From an uncultured Lachnospiraceae bacterium (GTDB lineage: Bacteria > Bacillota > Clostridia > Lachnospirales > Lachnospiraceae): a stretch of 64,000 bases of DNA. Shown one piece after another: positions 16,920-26,379 of this stretch (position 1 is its first letter; every line of letters begins with the position of its first letter). The notes beneath the pieces were generated by a model. It saw only the letters and a program-made list of their open reading frames with translations, ran no database searches and had not been told where the DNA came from. Position numbers and translations under genes: made by a program. The stretch lies in NCBI GenBank assembly GCA_910577165.1, contig CAJTLX010000010.1:1-64000 (forward strand), written 5' to 3'.

Positions 16920-18839
16920 ATGGAGAATCAGAATAGTAACCAAAATAATCCGGACAACAATACGGGGGGAGGACCGGATAATAACCGCAGACGAAATAAT
17001 CGCTTTAGCTGGATTTTTTGTCTGGTCGCGGCACTGTTTGTGGTCTTTTCGTTTTCCTATATGTCCAAACAGATGGAGCAGAGTACGCTGAGGGAGATCA
17101 CCTACAGCGAGTTTATTGATCTGCTAGAACAGGGAAAACTCTCGGCGATCGAGGTGCAGCCGGACAAGGAGCGCATTGTACTCACCCCAGTGACGGCAAG
17201 TGTCGATTACAATAGTAATATCACCTACTACACCGGATATTTTCCGTATGATACGGGATTGCAGCAGCGCTGTGAGGAAGCGGGGATCAAGTATGCGGCA
17301 ACCTACACGGACAAGACAGTCACGATCCTCGATATTATTCTTTCCTATGTGCTGCCGTTTGTATTGATCTATGTGGTAATGATTTTGTTATTCCGTATGT
17401 TGACGAAAAACGGCGGGATGATGGGGAGCGTGGGAAAGAGCAACGCGAAAGTTTATGTCGAGAAGGAAACCGGTGTTACCTTTAAGGATGTGGCGGGGCA
17501 GGATGAGGCAAAAGAGTCCGTTACGGAGTTAGTTGATTTTTTGCATAATCCGGGTAAATATACCCGCATCGGGGCAAAGTTGCCGAAGGGGGCGTTACTT
17601 GTAGGACCTCCGGGAACGGGAAAGACTCTGCTTGCAAAGGCGGTGGCGGGGGAGGCGAAAGTGCCGTTTTTCTCCCTTTCCGGATCAGATTTTGTGGAGA
17701 TGTTTGTCGGTGTGGGCGCGTCCCGTGTGCGCGATCTGTTTAAGCAGGCGCAGAGCCAGGCTCCGTGTATTGTGTTTATCGACGAGATTGACGCGATCGG
17801 AAAGAGCCGTGATTCCCACTATGGCAACGACGAGCGTGAGCAGACCCTAAACCAGCTTCTCTCGGAGATGGACGGATTTGACGCGTCAAAGGGAATTGTG
17901 ATCCTAGCGGCGACTAACCGCCCGGAAGTACTTGATAAAGCATTGCTGCGCCCGGGGCGTTTTGACCGGCGCATTATTGTGGATAAGCCGGATTTAAAAG
18001 GAAGGCTTGAGATTTTAAAGGTTCATGCGAAAAACGTGCTGATGCATGATTCCGTGGATCTGGAGGCGATCGCGCTTGCAACATCCGGCGTGGTCGGTTC
18101 CGATTTGGCCAATATGATCAACGAGGCGGCGATTCTTGCGGTGAAAGAGGGAAGGACAGTAGTGACGCAGGAAGATCTCTTTGAGTCCGTCGAGGTTGTG
18201 GTTGCGGGCAAGGAGAAAAAAGATCGCATCTTGGGAACGGAGGAGAAAAAGATTGTGGCGTACCATGAGATTGGGCACGCGCTGGTTACCGCACTGGAAA
18301 AGAAAGCGGAGCCAGTGCAAAAAATTACGATTGTGCCGCGCACAATGGGAACTTTGGGTTACGTGATGCAGGTGCCGGAGGAAGAGAAATACTTAATGAG
18401 TAAGGAGGAACTTTTGGCGAGGTTAACCACATTGCTTGCAGGGCGTGCAGCGGAAGAACTGGTGTTCGGTTCAGTGACCACCGGCGCATCAAACGATATT
18501 GAGAAGGCAACTTCGATCGCGCGGGCGATGGTGACGCAGTATGGAATGTCGGAAAAATTCGGACTGATGGGCTTGGAGTCAATTGAAGACCGCTACTTAG
18601 ATGGCAGACCGGTTTTAAAATGTGCGGATGAAACGGCGGCGGAGATCGATCATGAGGTGATGGAGCTTTTGCGCATAAGTCATGAGAAGGCACGGGAACT
18701 TTTGGCTGAGAACCGTGAACCGCTCGATAAACTGGCGGCTTTCCTGATTGAGAAGGAAACGATAAGCGGCAAGGAATTTATGCAGATTTACCGCGAGGCG
18801 GCGGGGACAAAGGAGGAAAGTAAAGGGGAGGAAGGATAA
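16920..18839 (+). CDS. ftsH: ATP-dependent zinc metalloprotease FtsH
   Basis: A 639-residue membrane-anchored AAA+ protease that degrades misfolded membrane proteins and regulators. It has an Asn-rich N terminus, a first membrane segment at about residues 28-48 (FSWIFCLVAALFVVFSF), an extracytoplasmic domain, and a second segment at about 137-162. The AAA module shows Walker A GPPGTGKT, Walker B IVFIDEIDAIG and the SRH region ATNRPEVLDKALLRPGRFD. The peptidase site is YHEIGHAL near residue 448. Its length is normal. AAGGAGA five bases before the ATG is the ribosome site. It is transcribed from its own promoter and ends at a terminator before uvrC. Confidence 0.97.
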   Translation: MENQNSNQNNPDNNTGGGPDNNRRRNNRFSWIFCLVAALFVVFSFSYMSKQMEQSTLREITYSEFIDLLEQGKLSAIEVQPDKERIVLTPVTASVDYNSNITYYTGYFPYDTGLQQRCEEAGIKYAATYTDKTVTILDIILSYVLPFVLIYVVMILLFRMLTKNGGMMGSVGKSNAKVYVEKETGVTFKDVAGQDEAKESVTELVDFLHNPGKYTRIGAKLPKGALLVGPPGTGKTLLAKAVAGEAKVPFFSLSGSDFVEMFVGVGASRVRDLFKQAQSQAPCIVFIDEIDAIGKSRDSHYGNDEREQTLNQLLSEMDGFDASKGIVILAATNRPEVLDKALLRPGRFDRRIIVDKPDLKGRLEILKVHAKNVLMHDSVDLEAIALATSGVVGSDLANMINEAAILAVKEGRTVVTQEDLFESVEVVVAGKEKKDRILGTEEKKIVAYHEIGHALVTALEKKAEPVQKITIVPRTMGTLGYVMQVPEEEKYLMSKEELLARLTTLLAGRAAEELVFGSVTTGASNDIEKATSIARAMVTQYGMSEKFGLMGLESIEDRYLDGRPVLKCADETAAEIDHEVMELLRISHEKARELLAENREPLDKLAAFLIEKETISGKEFMQIYREAAGTKEESKGEEG

Positions 18840-18849
18840 GAAAAGGGAC

Positions 18850-18910
18850 AAAAAGACCGACGGGCGAAGGCGGACAGAAGCGATGCATTTTGCCTGCTGG
18901 TCTTTTTTGG
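18850..18910 (+). terminator. Terminator between ftsH and uvrC
   Basis: AAAAAGACCGACGGGC pairs with GCCTGCTGGTCTTTTTT (G-U pairs and one mismatch) around a loop of about 26 nt, ending in six T residues. Confidence 0.78.
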
Positions 18911-18954
18911 CGGCGGACAAAAGAAAGGTTTGTCCGGTGGGAAGGGAGAGATTT

Positions 18955-20808
18955 ATGTTTGATCTGGAAGAGGAATTAAAGAAATTGCCGGCAAAGCCCG
19001 GTGTCTATCTTATGCATGACTCACATGATGCAATTATTTATGTCGGAAAGGCAGTCAGTCTGAAAAATCGTGTGCGCCAGTATTTTCAGAGCAGTCGCAG
19101 CAAATCGCCAAAGATCCAGCAGATGGTCGCTAATATTGCATATTTTGAATACATCGTTGTGGATTCGGAGATGGAAGCACTCGTTTTAGAGTGCAATCTG
19201 ATCAAAGAACATCGCCCGAAGTATAATACAATGTTAAAAGATGACAAAAGTTATCCGTACATTAAAGTGACCGTCGACGAAATATTTCCGCGCGTACTCT
19301 ATGCGCACAAACAAAAGAAGGATAAGGCGAAGTATTTTGGACCGTATACCAGCGGCTACGCGGTTAAGGAAACGCTTGAACTTCTGCGCAAAACTTACCA
19401 GTATCGAAATTGCAGCAGACAGTTAACCGGGCAAAAGGATGTGGATCGCCCCTGCCTCTATCACCATATCGGACAGTGCAAGGCACCATGCCAGGGCAAT
19501 GTATCGACGGAGGAATACAAAAAAAGCATTGATGAGATCCTTGAATTTTTGGGGGGTAATTACGGGATACTAACAAAGAAACTGACTGCTGCCATGATGG
19601 AGGCATCGGAGAATTTGGAGTTTGAGAGGGCGGCGGAATACCGCGATCTGTTAAATAGCGTAAAAAAGCTTTCTCAGCAGCAGAAAGCAAGCGATACAGC
19701 GGGGAGCGACCGCGATGTGATCGCTTTTGCAACGGCGGAGGATGAGGCCGTGGTGCAGGTATTTTTTATCCGCGATGGCAAGATGCTTGGCAGAGAACAT
19801 TTTTATTTGACCGGGGTAAAAAATGAAGCACGCGCGGATATCATGGCGAATTTTATTAAGCAGTATTATGCGGGAACACCCTATATTCCAAGGGAATTGT
19901 TACTTGGTGTGGCACTTTCAAAGGAAGATGAAGATTTGATTTCGCGCTGGCTCTCAGAAAAAAGAGGAGCGAAAGTAAAGATTCTTGTCCCACAGCGCGG
20001 CGATAAGGAGCGTATAATCGCGTTGGCGGAGAAAAATGCCTCGATGGTACTGCAGCAGGATGTGGAGAAAATCAAGCGGGAGGAGGCGCGCACCACCGGC
20101 GCGGTCGCGCAGATTGCAAAATGGCTTTCGATGCCTTCGATCTACCGGATTGAGTCCTATGATATCTCCAATACAAGCGGTTTTGAATCGGTTGGTTCGA
20201 TGGTGGTCTATGAGAATGGCCGTCCGAAAAAGAACGATTACCGAAAGTTTAAGATCCGCAGCGTTACCGAACCGGATGATTATGCGAGTATGCGGGAGGT
20301 GCTGACAAGAAGGTTTCTGCATGGAATGCGAAAGGATGAGGGAATTGACAGTTTTCATCGCTTCCCAGATCTGATTATGATGGACGGCGGGAGAGGACAG
20401 GTCAATATCTGCCTTGAGGTACTTTCAGAGCTTGGGATTACAAGCGTGAAGGTCTGCGGTATGGTCAAGAATGATCATCACCGTACCAGGGGGTTGTATT
20501 ATAATAATGAGGAGATTCCCATTGACAAGGACAGCGAGGCATTTAAACTGATCACGCGCATTCAGGATGAGACGCATCGATTTGCCATCGAGTACCATCG
20601 CGCGCGGCGTACGGCGGCACAGGTGCATTCAATTCTCGACGATATTCCGGGGATCGGCACGGTGCGGCGCAGAGCATTGATGAAAAGGTATTCGTCACTT
20701 GACGAGTTAAAGGGGGCAACACAGGAAGAAATTGAGACACTGCCGGAGTTTAACCGCCGGGCAGCCGAGCAGGTATATAAGTTTTTTCATCCGCCAAGCA
20801 CAACATAG
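18955..20808 (+). CDS. uvrC: Excinuclease ABC subunit C
   Basis: Makes both incisions around bulky lesions in nucleotide excision repair together with UvrA and UvrB. The 617-residue protein has an N-terminal GIY-YIG nuclease domain (KPGVYLMHD and IIYVGKAVSLKNRV), a central UVR motif (ENLEFERAAEYRDLL) for UvrB contact, an RNase H-like second nuclease domain (SYDISNTSG and MMDGGRGQV), and a C-terminal helix-hairpin-helix pair (LDDIPGIGTVRRRALM). ATG 18955 has AAGGGAG upstream; an ATG 24 codons earlier lies inside the preceding terminator. uvrA and uvrB are not in this window. Confidence 0.97.
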   Translation: MFDLEEELKKLPAKPGVYLMHDSHDAIIYVGKAVSLKNRVRQYFQSSRSKSPKIQQMVANIAYFEYIVVDSEMEALVLECNLIKEHRPKYNTMLKDDKSYPYIKVTVDEIFPRVLYAHKQKKDKAKYFGPYTSGYAVKETLELLRKTYQYRNCSRQLTGQKDVDRPCLYHHIGQCKAPCQGNVSTEEYKKSIDEILEFLGGNYGILTKKLTAAMMEASENLEFERAAEYRDLLNSVKKLSQQQKASDTAGSDRDVIAFATAEDEAVVQVFFIRDGKMLGREHFYLTGVKNEARADIMANFIKQYYAGTPYIPRELLLGVALSKEDEDLISRWLSEKRGAKVKILVPQRGDKERIIALAEKNASMVLQQDVEKIKREEARTTGAVAQIAKWLSMPSIYRIESYDISNTSGFESVGSMVVYENGRPKKNDYRKFKIRSVTEPDDYASMREVLTRRFLHGMRKDEGIDSFHRFPDLIMMDGGRGQVNICLEVLSELGITSVKVCGMVKNDHHRTRGLYYNNEEIPIDKDSEAFKLITRIQDETHRFAIEYHRARRTAAQVHSILDDIPGIGTVRRRALMKRYSSLDELKGATQEEIETLPEFNRRAAEQVYKFFHPPSTT

Positions 20809-20851
20809 GCAGATTTGCCGTCCGGGCAGCAGGATGGATACAGAATTATAT

Positions 20852-20876
20852 AGATGGCAATTCATTATTGCCATCT
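20852..20876. repeat. Perfect 10-bp hairpin after uvrC
   Basis: AGATGGCAAT, loop TCATT, ATTGCCATCT. It lies 43 bp after the uvrC stop and 30 bp before an inverted-orientation copy of the dispersed hairpin family. Together they form a roughly symmetric block at 20852-20974. Confidence 0.8.
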
Positions 20877-20905
20877 GCGCCGAGCACGGTTGCTTGCGAC
20901 ATTTA

Positions 20906-20974
20906 CCGATTCGTGCGAGTGCGCATCCCCCGGAGGGCGATAGAGCTGGCAATGATTTAATGCCAGAGATATCG
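20906..20974 (-). repeat. Dispersed hairpin repeat, copy A (minus orientation)
   Basis: Read on the minus strand, a hairpin (CTGGCA-loop-TGCCAG) with an AT loop is followed by CGCCCTCC, GGGGATGCGC and ACTCGCACGAATCGG blocks. The same order and nearly the same bases occur at 47975-48046, and a shortened version at 50201-50253. Confidence 0.85.
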
Positions 20975-21034
20975 TTTGCCTATCAGTAATAAAAAAATGG
21001 GAAAATTAGGAAAAGCGGAGAGGGAGGAAATTTC

Positions 21035-21592
21035 ATGGGAATAAGGGAAGAGGCATACTGTGCGGCAAAGGAACTCTGTGAGTGCGCGGGACTTAAATCC
21101 GGGCAGATTATGGTGGTGGGGTGTTCCACCAGCGAGGTTGCGGGAAGCCGGATTGGGACAAATTCTGATCCAGATACGGCAAGAGAACTTTACGAGGGGA
21201 TTGCACAGGCACTTTCTGAACATAAAGTCTTTCTCGCCGCGCAGTGCTGTGAGCATTTAAACCGCGCGATTGTGATTGAGCAGGAGGCAGTGCCGGGCGC
21301 GGAGATTGTAAATGTCATCCCGCAAAAAAATGCGGGGGGTTCTTTTGCCACACAGGCGTACAGCGCGTTTTTACATCCGGTCGTCGTGGAGGAAATACGC
21401 GCGGACGCGGGACTTGATATCGGAAATACTCTAATTGGGATGCATTTAAAGCGCGTGGCAGTGCCAGTGCGTCTCTCGGCAAAAAAAATCGGGGAAGCTC
21501 CTGTGGTGGCAGCACGCACAAGACCAAAATTTATCGGCGGCATCCGCGCAAAATATGATGATAATCTCGGTGTGGATCAGAGAAAGGCATAA
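21035..21592 (+). CDS. UPF0340 (TIGR01440/YwlG-like) family protein
   Basis: A 185-residue soluble protein of the conserved UPF0340 family, whose biochemical function is not established. Family features are the early MVVGCSTSEVAGSRIG segment, AAQCCEHLNRA with paired cysteines, and VIPQKNAGGSFATQAY. GAGGGAGGAAAT lies before the ATG. It is followed 36 bp later by the AlkD-like gene in the same direction and may be cotranscribed with it. I see no catalytic motif that would assign a reaction. Confidence 0.88.
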   Translation: MGIREEAYCAAKELCECAGLKSGQIMVVGCSTSEVAGSRIGTNSDPDTARELYEGIAQALSEHKVFLAAQCCEHLNRAIVIEQEAVPGAEIVNVIPQKNAGGSFATQAYSAFLHPVVVEEIRADAGLDIGNTLIGMHLKRVAVPVRLSAKKIGEAPVVAARTRPKFIGGIRAKYDDNLGVDQRKA

Positions 21593-21628
21593 AACATAGC
21601 CGTAAGAGGCGGCGGAAAGAGAGGAATT

Positions 21629-22330
21629 ATGTATAGTTTTACAGAGGAAATCAGAGAGCGTTTGTTTTCGATGCAGGATAAGGAATATCGTGATTTTCAT
21701 GCGGCTTTAATTCCGAATGTGGACAAGGAAACCATTGTCGGCGTGCGCGTGCCGGAACTGCGCAAATATGCAAAGAAGCTTTCAGCGCACTCAAGAGTCG
21801 AGGAGTTTTTAAGCGAACTTCCGCATAAATATTATGACGAAAATAATGTCCATATATTTATTATAGAACAGATTAGAGATTATGAGGAATGTCTGCGTCA
21901 GGTGGAGCGTTTTCTGCCTTATGTGGACAACTGGTCAACCTGTGATATGTGGGCACCAAAAGTGTTTGAAAAACATACGGAAGAACTTCTCCCGCATATT
22001 AAGGAGTGGATTGCTGCGAAGGAGACATACACCATCCGGTTCGGCTTGGGGATGCTGATGCGCTATTATCTCGGCAATAGATTTCAGCCGGAATATCTTG
22101 AACTTGCCGCCTCGGTCAAGTCGGAGGAATATTATGTAAAAATGATGGTTGCATGGTTCTTTGCGACAGCACTTGCAAAACAGTATAAATTTGCACTTCC
22201 CTATTTGCAGGAAAAACGCCTTTGTGCCTGGATACATAACAAGACAATTCAGAAAGCCTGTGAGAGTTGCCGCATCGCACCGGATCGAAAAGATGAGATG
22301 CGCTCATTGAGGGTGGAGAAGGAGGCTTAG
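21629..22330 (+). CDS. DNA alkylation repair protein, AlkD-like HEAT-repeat glycosylase
   Basis: A 233-residue all-helical protein of the AlkC/AlkD superfamily; characterised AlkD enzymes remove positively charged alkylated bases such as N3- and N7-alkylpurines. Family features are VGVRVPELRKYAKKL near the N terminus, VDNWSTCDMWAPKVF (AlkD enzymes use a Trp/Asp/Trp active cleft; the Asp-containing WSTCDMW fits) and RFGLGMLMRYY. The stop codon overlaps the GTG of the next gene by one base (TAGTG), implying translational coupling. The two genes probably form one functional unit in DNA handling. Confidence 0.88.
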   Translation: MYSFTEEIRERLFSMQDKEYRDFHAALIPNVDKETIVGVRVPELRKYAKKLSAHSRVEEFLSELPHKYYDENNVHIFIIEQIRDYEECLRQVERFLPYVDNWSTCDMWAPKVFEKHTEELLPHIKEWIAAKETYTIRFGLGMLMRYYLGNRFQPEYLELAASVKSEEYYVKMMVAWFFATALAKQYKFALPYLQEKRLCAWIHNKTIQKACESCRIAPDRKDEMRSLRVEKEA

Positions 22331-22719
22331 TGAGGGAGAGTATTCTTGCGTACGGAAAGGAAAAATACCAGTCGGAGGCGGAATATCTCTGGAAGGATAC
22401 CCCAGATGCAGCAGTGCTGCGCCATAGGGACAACCAGAAATGGTATGCTTTAGTGATGAAGGTGAGCCGGACGCGCCTTGGACTTTGTGAGGAGGGGGAG
22501 GTAGATATTCTCAATGTCAAGTGCGATCCGGATATGGTGATGATGCTTCAGGGTACAAAAGGGTTCCTTCCCGCCTATCATATGAACAAGACAAAGTGGA
22601 TCTCGATACTCCTTGACGGCACAGTAAAAAAGAATACAGTTCTTGATTTACTTGATCAGAGTTTTTCTCTTACGGGAAAAAAACAGGGGCAAACAGATGA
22701 ATCTGTACCTAAAATATAA
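22330..22719 (+). CDS. MmcQ/YjbR family DNA-binding protein
   Basis: A 129-residue protein with the CyaY-like fold of the MmcQ/YjbR family. The conserved core WYALVMKVSR, VDILNVKCDPDMV and GFLPAYHMNKTKWISILLDG is clear. The protein starts with GTG sharing a base with the preceding stop codon. Its exact function is unknown; members are described as double-wing DNA-binding proteins. The coupling with an AlkD-like gene is consistent with a repair-related role, which is inference. Confidence 0.85.
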   Translation: MRESILAYGKEKYQSEAEYLWKDTPDAAVLRHRDNQKWYALVMKVSRTRLGLCEEGEVDILNVKCDPDMVMMLQGTKGFLPAYHMNKTKWISILLDGTVKKNTVLDLLDQSFSLTGKKQGQTDESVPKI

Positions 22720-22742
22720 CCGCACGATACAGGAGGAACGAT

Positions 22743-25700
22743 ATGGCATTTACACATTTGCATGTGCATACGGAATTCAGTCTGCTAGATGGTCTTGGGC
22801 GCATAAAGGAGATGGTGGCGCGCGCGAAGGAACTTGGCATGGACAGCATTGCCATTACCGATCATGGGGTAATGTACGGCGTGATTGATTTTTACCGCGC
22901 CTGCAAGGAAACGGGGATACGGCCAATATTAGGCTGTGAGGTCTATACTGCACCAGGTTCGCGCTTTGACAAGGAGGGCGGTTCCGCCACGGATGATCGC
23001 TACCACCATCTTGTGCTGCTTGCCGAGAATAACAAGGGCTATTCCAATCTGATGAAGATTGTTTCCAGGGGATTTACGGAAGGGTTTTACTATAAGCCGC
23101 GCGTAGATCACGAGGTATTAAAAGAGTACCATGAGGGGGTGATTGCACTTTCCGCCTGCCTTGCCGGGGAAGTCCCAAGCCTGCTGCGAAAGGGATTTTA
23201 CGAGGAGGCAAAAAAGGCAGCACTTGTGCTTGCCGATATTTTTGGAAAGGATCACTTTTACCTGGAATTGCAGGATCACAAAATTCCCGAACAGAGGGTA
23301 GTCAATCAGGGACTTCTTCGAATGCATGAGGAAACAGGACTTGAGTTAGTTGCGACGAACGATATTCACTATGTTTTTGATAAGGACTGGCAGGCACACG
23401 ATATCCTGCTCTGTATCCAGACGCAGAAGAAAGTGACGGATGAGAACCGTATGCGCTACGAGGGGGGACAATACTATCTGAAATCGGAGGAGGAAATGCG
23501 CGCGCTGTTCCCCTACGCGCCGGAGGCAATTGAAAATACACATAAGATTGCCAACCGATGCGAGGTGGAGATCGAGTTTGGGCATTACAAGCTGCCGAAA
23601 TTCGATGTGCCGGAGGGGTTTACCGCATGGGAATATTTTCAGAAGCTTTGTTTTGAGGGGCTTGCAAGACGCTATCCGGATCGGGCGGAAAAGTTAGGGG
23701 AGCGGCTGAACTATGAGATGAATGTGATCCATGATATGGGGTTTGTGGATTACTTTTTGATTGTCTGGGATTTTATCCGCTATGCGAAGGAGAACGGCAT
23801 TGCGGTGGGACCTGGGCGGGGAAGCGGCGCGGGCAGTATTGTTGCTTACTGTCTTGAGATCACGAATATCGATCCGATAAAGTACAATCTTTTGTTTGAG
23901 CGTTTTTTAAACCCGGAGCGGCTAACCATGCCCGATATTGATATCGATTTCTGTTATGAGCGCAGACAGGAAGTAATTGACTATGTCGTGGAAAAATATG
24001 GAAAAGATCGGGTAGTGCAGATTGTTACCTTCGGTACAATGGCAGCAAGGGGCGTGCTGCGCGATGTGGGACGGGCACTTGATATGCCTTATGCGCAGTG
24101 CGATGCGATCGCGAAGATGGTGCCGAACGAGTTAAATATCACACTGGACAAGGCACTTTCAATGAATCCGGATCTCGCCAATGCGTACCGCTCGGACGAG
24201 CAGGTAAGATATCTGGTGGATATGTCAAAACGCTTGGAAGGGCTGGCGCGGCACAGTTCAATGCACGCGGCGGGGGTGCTGATCAGTAATGCTCCGGCGG
24301 ACGACTATGTACCACTCTCGCGCTCCTCAGACGATACGATTACCACGCAGTTTACCATGACGACACTTGAGGAACTTGGACTTCTAAAAATGGACTTTTT
24401 AGGCTTGCGCACTCTGACAGTAATCCAGAATGCGGTAAGGCTGATTCAAAGAGAATACGAGAAGGAACATCCGGACAAAGAAGAGGGTGCGACGCAGCAA
24501 TTTCCGGGATTTATTGACGGCATACTTGATATGGATCGGATCGACTACGATGATCAGAAGGTCTATGAGCTTTTGGGTTCCGGTCATACAGAGGGGGTGT
24601 TTCAGCTAGAAAGTTCGGGGATGAAAAACTTTATGAAGGAGTTAAAGCCGCACAATATCGAGGATGTGATCGCGGGAATTTCCCTCTACCGCCCGGGACC
24701 AATGGAATTTATTCCCAAATATATTATGGGAAAAAATCACCCGGAATCCATCGAATATGAATGTGAGGAACTCGAACCGATTTTGGAACCGACATACGGG
24801 TGTATCGTTTACCAGGAGCAGGTTATGCAGATCGTGCGAGATCTTGCGGGCTACAGTTACGGGCGAAGCGATCTGGTGCGCCGTGCAATGTCGAAGAAAA
24901 AAGAGTCCGTTATGGTAAAGGAGCGAAAAAATTTTGTCTACGGCAACGAGGAAGAACAGGTGCCGGGCTGTGTGACAAAGGGTATCCCGGCGCAGGTCGC
25001 CAACCATATCTTTGACGAGATGACAGATTTTGCAAAATATGCGTTTAATAAGTCCCACGCGGCAGCCTACGCGGTTGTTGCCTACCAGACTGCCTTTCTA
25101 AAATGTTATTACCCGGTGGAATTTATGGCGGCACTTATGACATCGGTTATCGATAATCCGGGGAAGGTTGCGCAGTATATCTTTCATTGCAGACAGCTTG
25201 GCATTCCGATTCTCCCGCCGGATATCAATGTGGGGGAGGCTTCCTTCTCCGTGGACGGCGGCGCGATCCGCTATGGTTTAACTGCGATCAAGGGGCTTGG
25301 AAAGCCGGTGATCGAGGAGCTAGTAAAGGAGAGAGTGTGCGGGGGAAATTATAAGGGGCTGAAAGATTTGACAGAGCGTCTTTCCAACAAGGAAATCAAT
25401 AAGCGCACATTGGAAAATTTTATTAAGTCCGGCGCGCTTGACACACTGCCCGGCACGCGCAAGCAGAAAATGTATGTCTATACCTCCGTGCTTGATATGG
25501 TGGCGGAGGAGAAAAAAGAGTCCGTCAGCGGTCAGATAAGTTTTTTTGATCTGATTGCGCCGGAACAAAAGCAGGAATACGATAACCAATTCCCGGCGGT
25601 CGGCGAGTTTTCTAAAGAGGAAATTTTGGCATTTGAGAAGGAAGTCTTAGGGATTTATATTAGCGGACATCCGCTTGAGGTCTACGAGGCGGCAATGCGC

Positions 25701-26285
25701 AAAAATGTAACGAAGACAACCCTAGACTTTCTGATTGACGAGGAGACGGGCGAATGCCGGGTACAGGATGGCGCGATTGAGCGGATCGGCGGGATGATCA
25801 CTGCCCGAACGCTAAAGACAACAAGAAATAATACTCTTATGGCATTTCTAACTCTGGAGGATATGGTCGGCGCGGTGGAGGTTATTGTTTTTCCGCGCGA
25901 TTATGAGAAGTATAAATTGCAGTTAAATGTAGATGCTAAACTTTATATTCTTGGAAAGGTGGTCGTGGAGGAGGATAAACCAGCTAAACTAATCTGTCAG
26001 GATGTAATTCCTTTTTCCGCAGTTCCAAGAGAAGTTTGGATACAATTCTGTAATAAGAACAATTTTGTTGAAAATGAACAAAATTTATATTCTTTATTGG
26101 GTGAATTTGACGGGAATGATACGGTTTGTATCTACTTATCGCAGGAAAAAGCCGTAAAAAAACTGCCAAAAAGCAGAAATATTAGTATAAACAGCGATAG
26201 TTTACAGAAACTTTATGAAAAATTCGGACAAGAAAATGTGAAGGTTACGGAAAAGAGTATTGAAAAACGCGGAAATTTATACTAA
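22743..26285 (+). CDS. dnaE: DNA polymerase III alpha subunit (DnaE)
   Basis: A 1180-residue C-family replicative polymerase. The N-terminal PHP domain starts HLHVHTEFSLLDG and keeps SIAITDHGVMYG. The polymerase core has the GPGRGSGAGSIVAY motif and the catalytic aspartates in MPDIDIDFCYERR. A (HhH)2 and C-terminal OB domain follow (GGMITARTLKTT and AFLTLEDMVGAVEVIVFPR). The start has GGAGG seven bases upstream. The last 100 codons are richer in A and T than the rest, in line with a poorly conserved C-terminal tail. Firmicutes normally also have PolC, which is not in this window. Confidence 0.97.
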   Translation: MAFTHLHVHTEFSLLDGLGRIKEMVARAKELGMDSIAITDHGVMYGVIDFYRACKETGIRPILGCEVYTAPGSRFDKEGGSATDDRYHHLVLLAENNKGYSNLMKIVSRGFTEGFYYKPRVDHEVLKEYHEGVIALSACLAGEVPSLLRKGFYEEAKKAALVLADIFGKDHFYLELQDHKIPEQRVVNQGLLRMHEETGLELVATNDIHYVFDKDWQAHDILLCIQTQKKVTDENRMRYEGGQYYLKSEEEMRALFPYAPEAIENTHKIANRCEVEIEFGHYKLPKFDVPEGFTAWEYFQKLCFEGLARRYPDRAEKLGERLNYEMNVIHDMGFVDYFLIVWDFIRYAKENGIAVGPGRGSGAGSIVAYCLEITNIDPIKYNLLFERFLNPERLTMPDIDIDFCYERRQEVIDYVVEKYGKDRVVQIVTFGTMAARGVLRDVGRALDMPYAQCDAIAKMVPNELNITLDKALSMNPDLANAYRSDEQVRYLVDMSKRLEGLARHSSMHAAGVLISNAPADDYVPLSRSSDDTITTQFTMTTLEELGLLKMDFLGLRTLTVIQNAVRLIQREYEKEHPDKEEGATQQFPGFIDGILDMDRIDYDDQKVYELLGSGHTEGVFQLESSGMKNFMKELKPHNIEDVIAGISLYRPGPMEFIPKYIMGKNHPESIEYECEELEPILEPTYGCIVYQEQVMQIVRDLAGYSYGRSDLVRRAMSKKKESVMVKERKNFVYGNEEEQVPGCVTKGIPAQVANHIFDEMTDFAKYAFNKSHAAAYAVVAYQTAFLKCYYPVEFMAALMTSVIDNPGKVAQYIFHCRQLGIPILPPDINVGEASFSVDGGAIRYGLTAIKGLGKPVIEELVKERVCGGNYKGLKDLTERLSNKEINKRTLENFIKSGALDTLPGTRKQKMYVYTSVLDMVAEEKKESVSGQISFFDLIAPEQKQEYDNQFPAVGEFSKEEILAFEKEVLGIYISGHPLEVYEAAMRKNVTKTTLDFLIDEETGECRVQDGAIERIGGMITARTLKTTRNNTLMAFLTLEDMVGAVEVIVFPRDYEKYKLQLNVDAKLYILGKVVVEEDKPAKLICQDVIPFSAVPREVWIQFCNKNNFVENEQNLYSLLGEFDGNDTVCIYLSQEKAVKKLPKSRNISINSDSLQKLYEKFGQENVKVTEKSIEKRGNLY

Positions 26286-26379
26286 AATGGAAATCAATGA
26301 ACGAAATGCGTTCTCGGATGATTTCCGGGTACGCAAAGGATAGAAAACAAGAATGGGATCATTCGGAAAGAGGTAAATT

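Noticed and set aside
20809..21034. tRNA gene in the uvrC downstream gap
   Set aside because: The hairpins there do not form a cloverleaf and there is no TTCRA-type T-arm; the block matches a repeat family instead.
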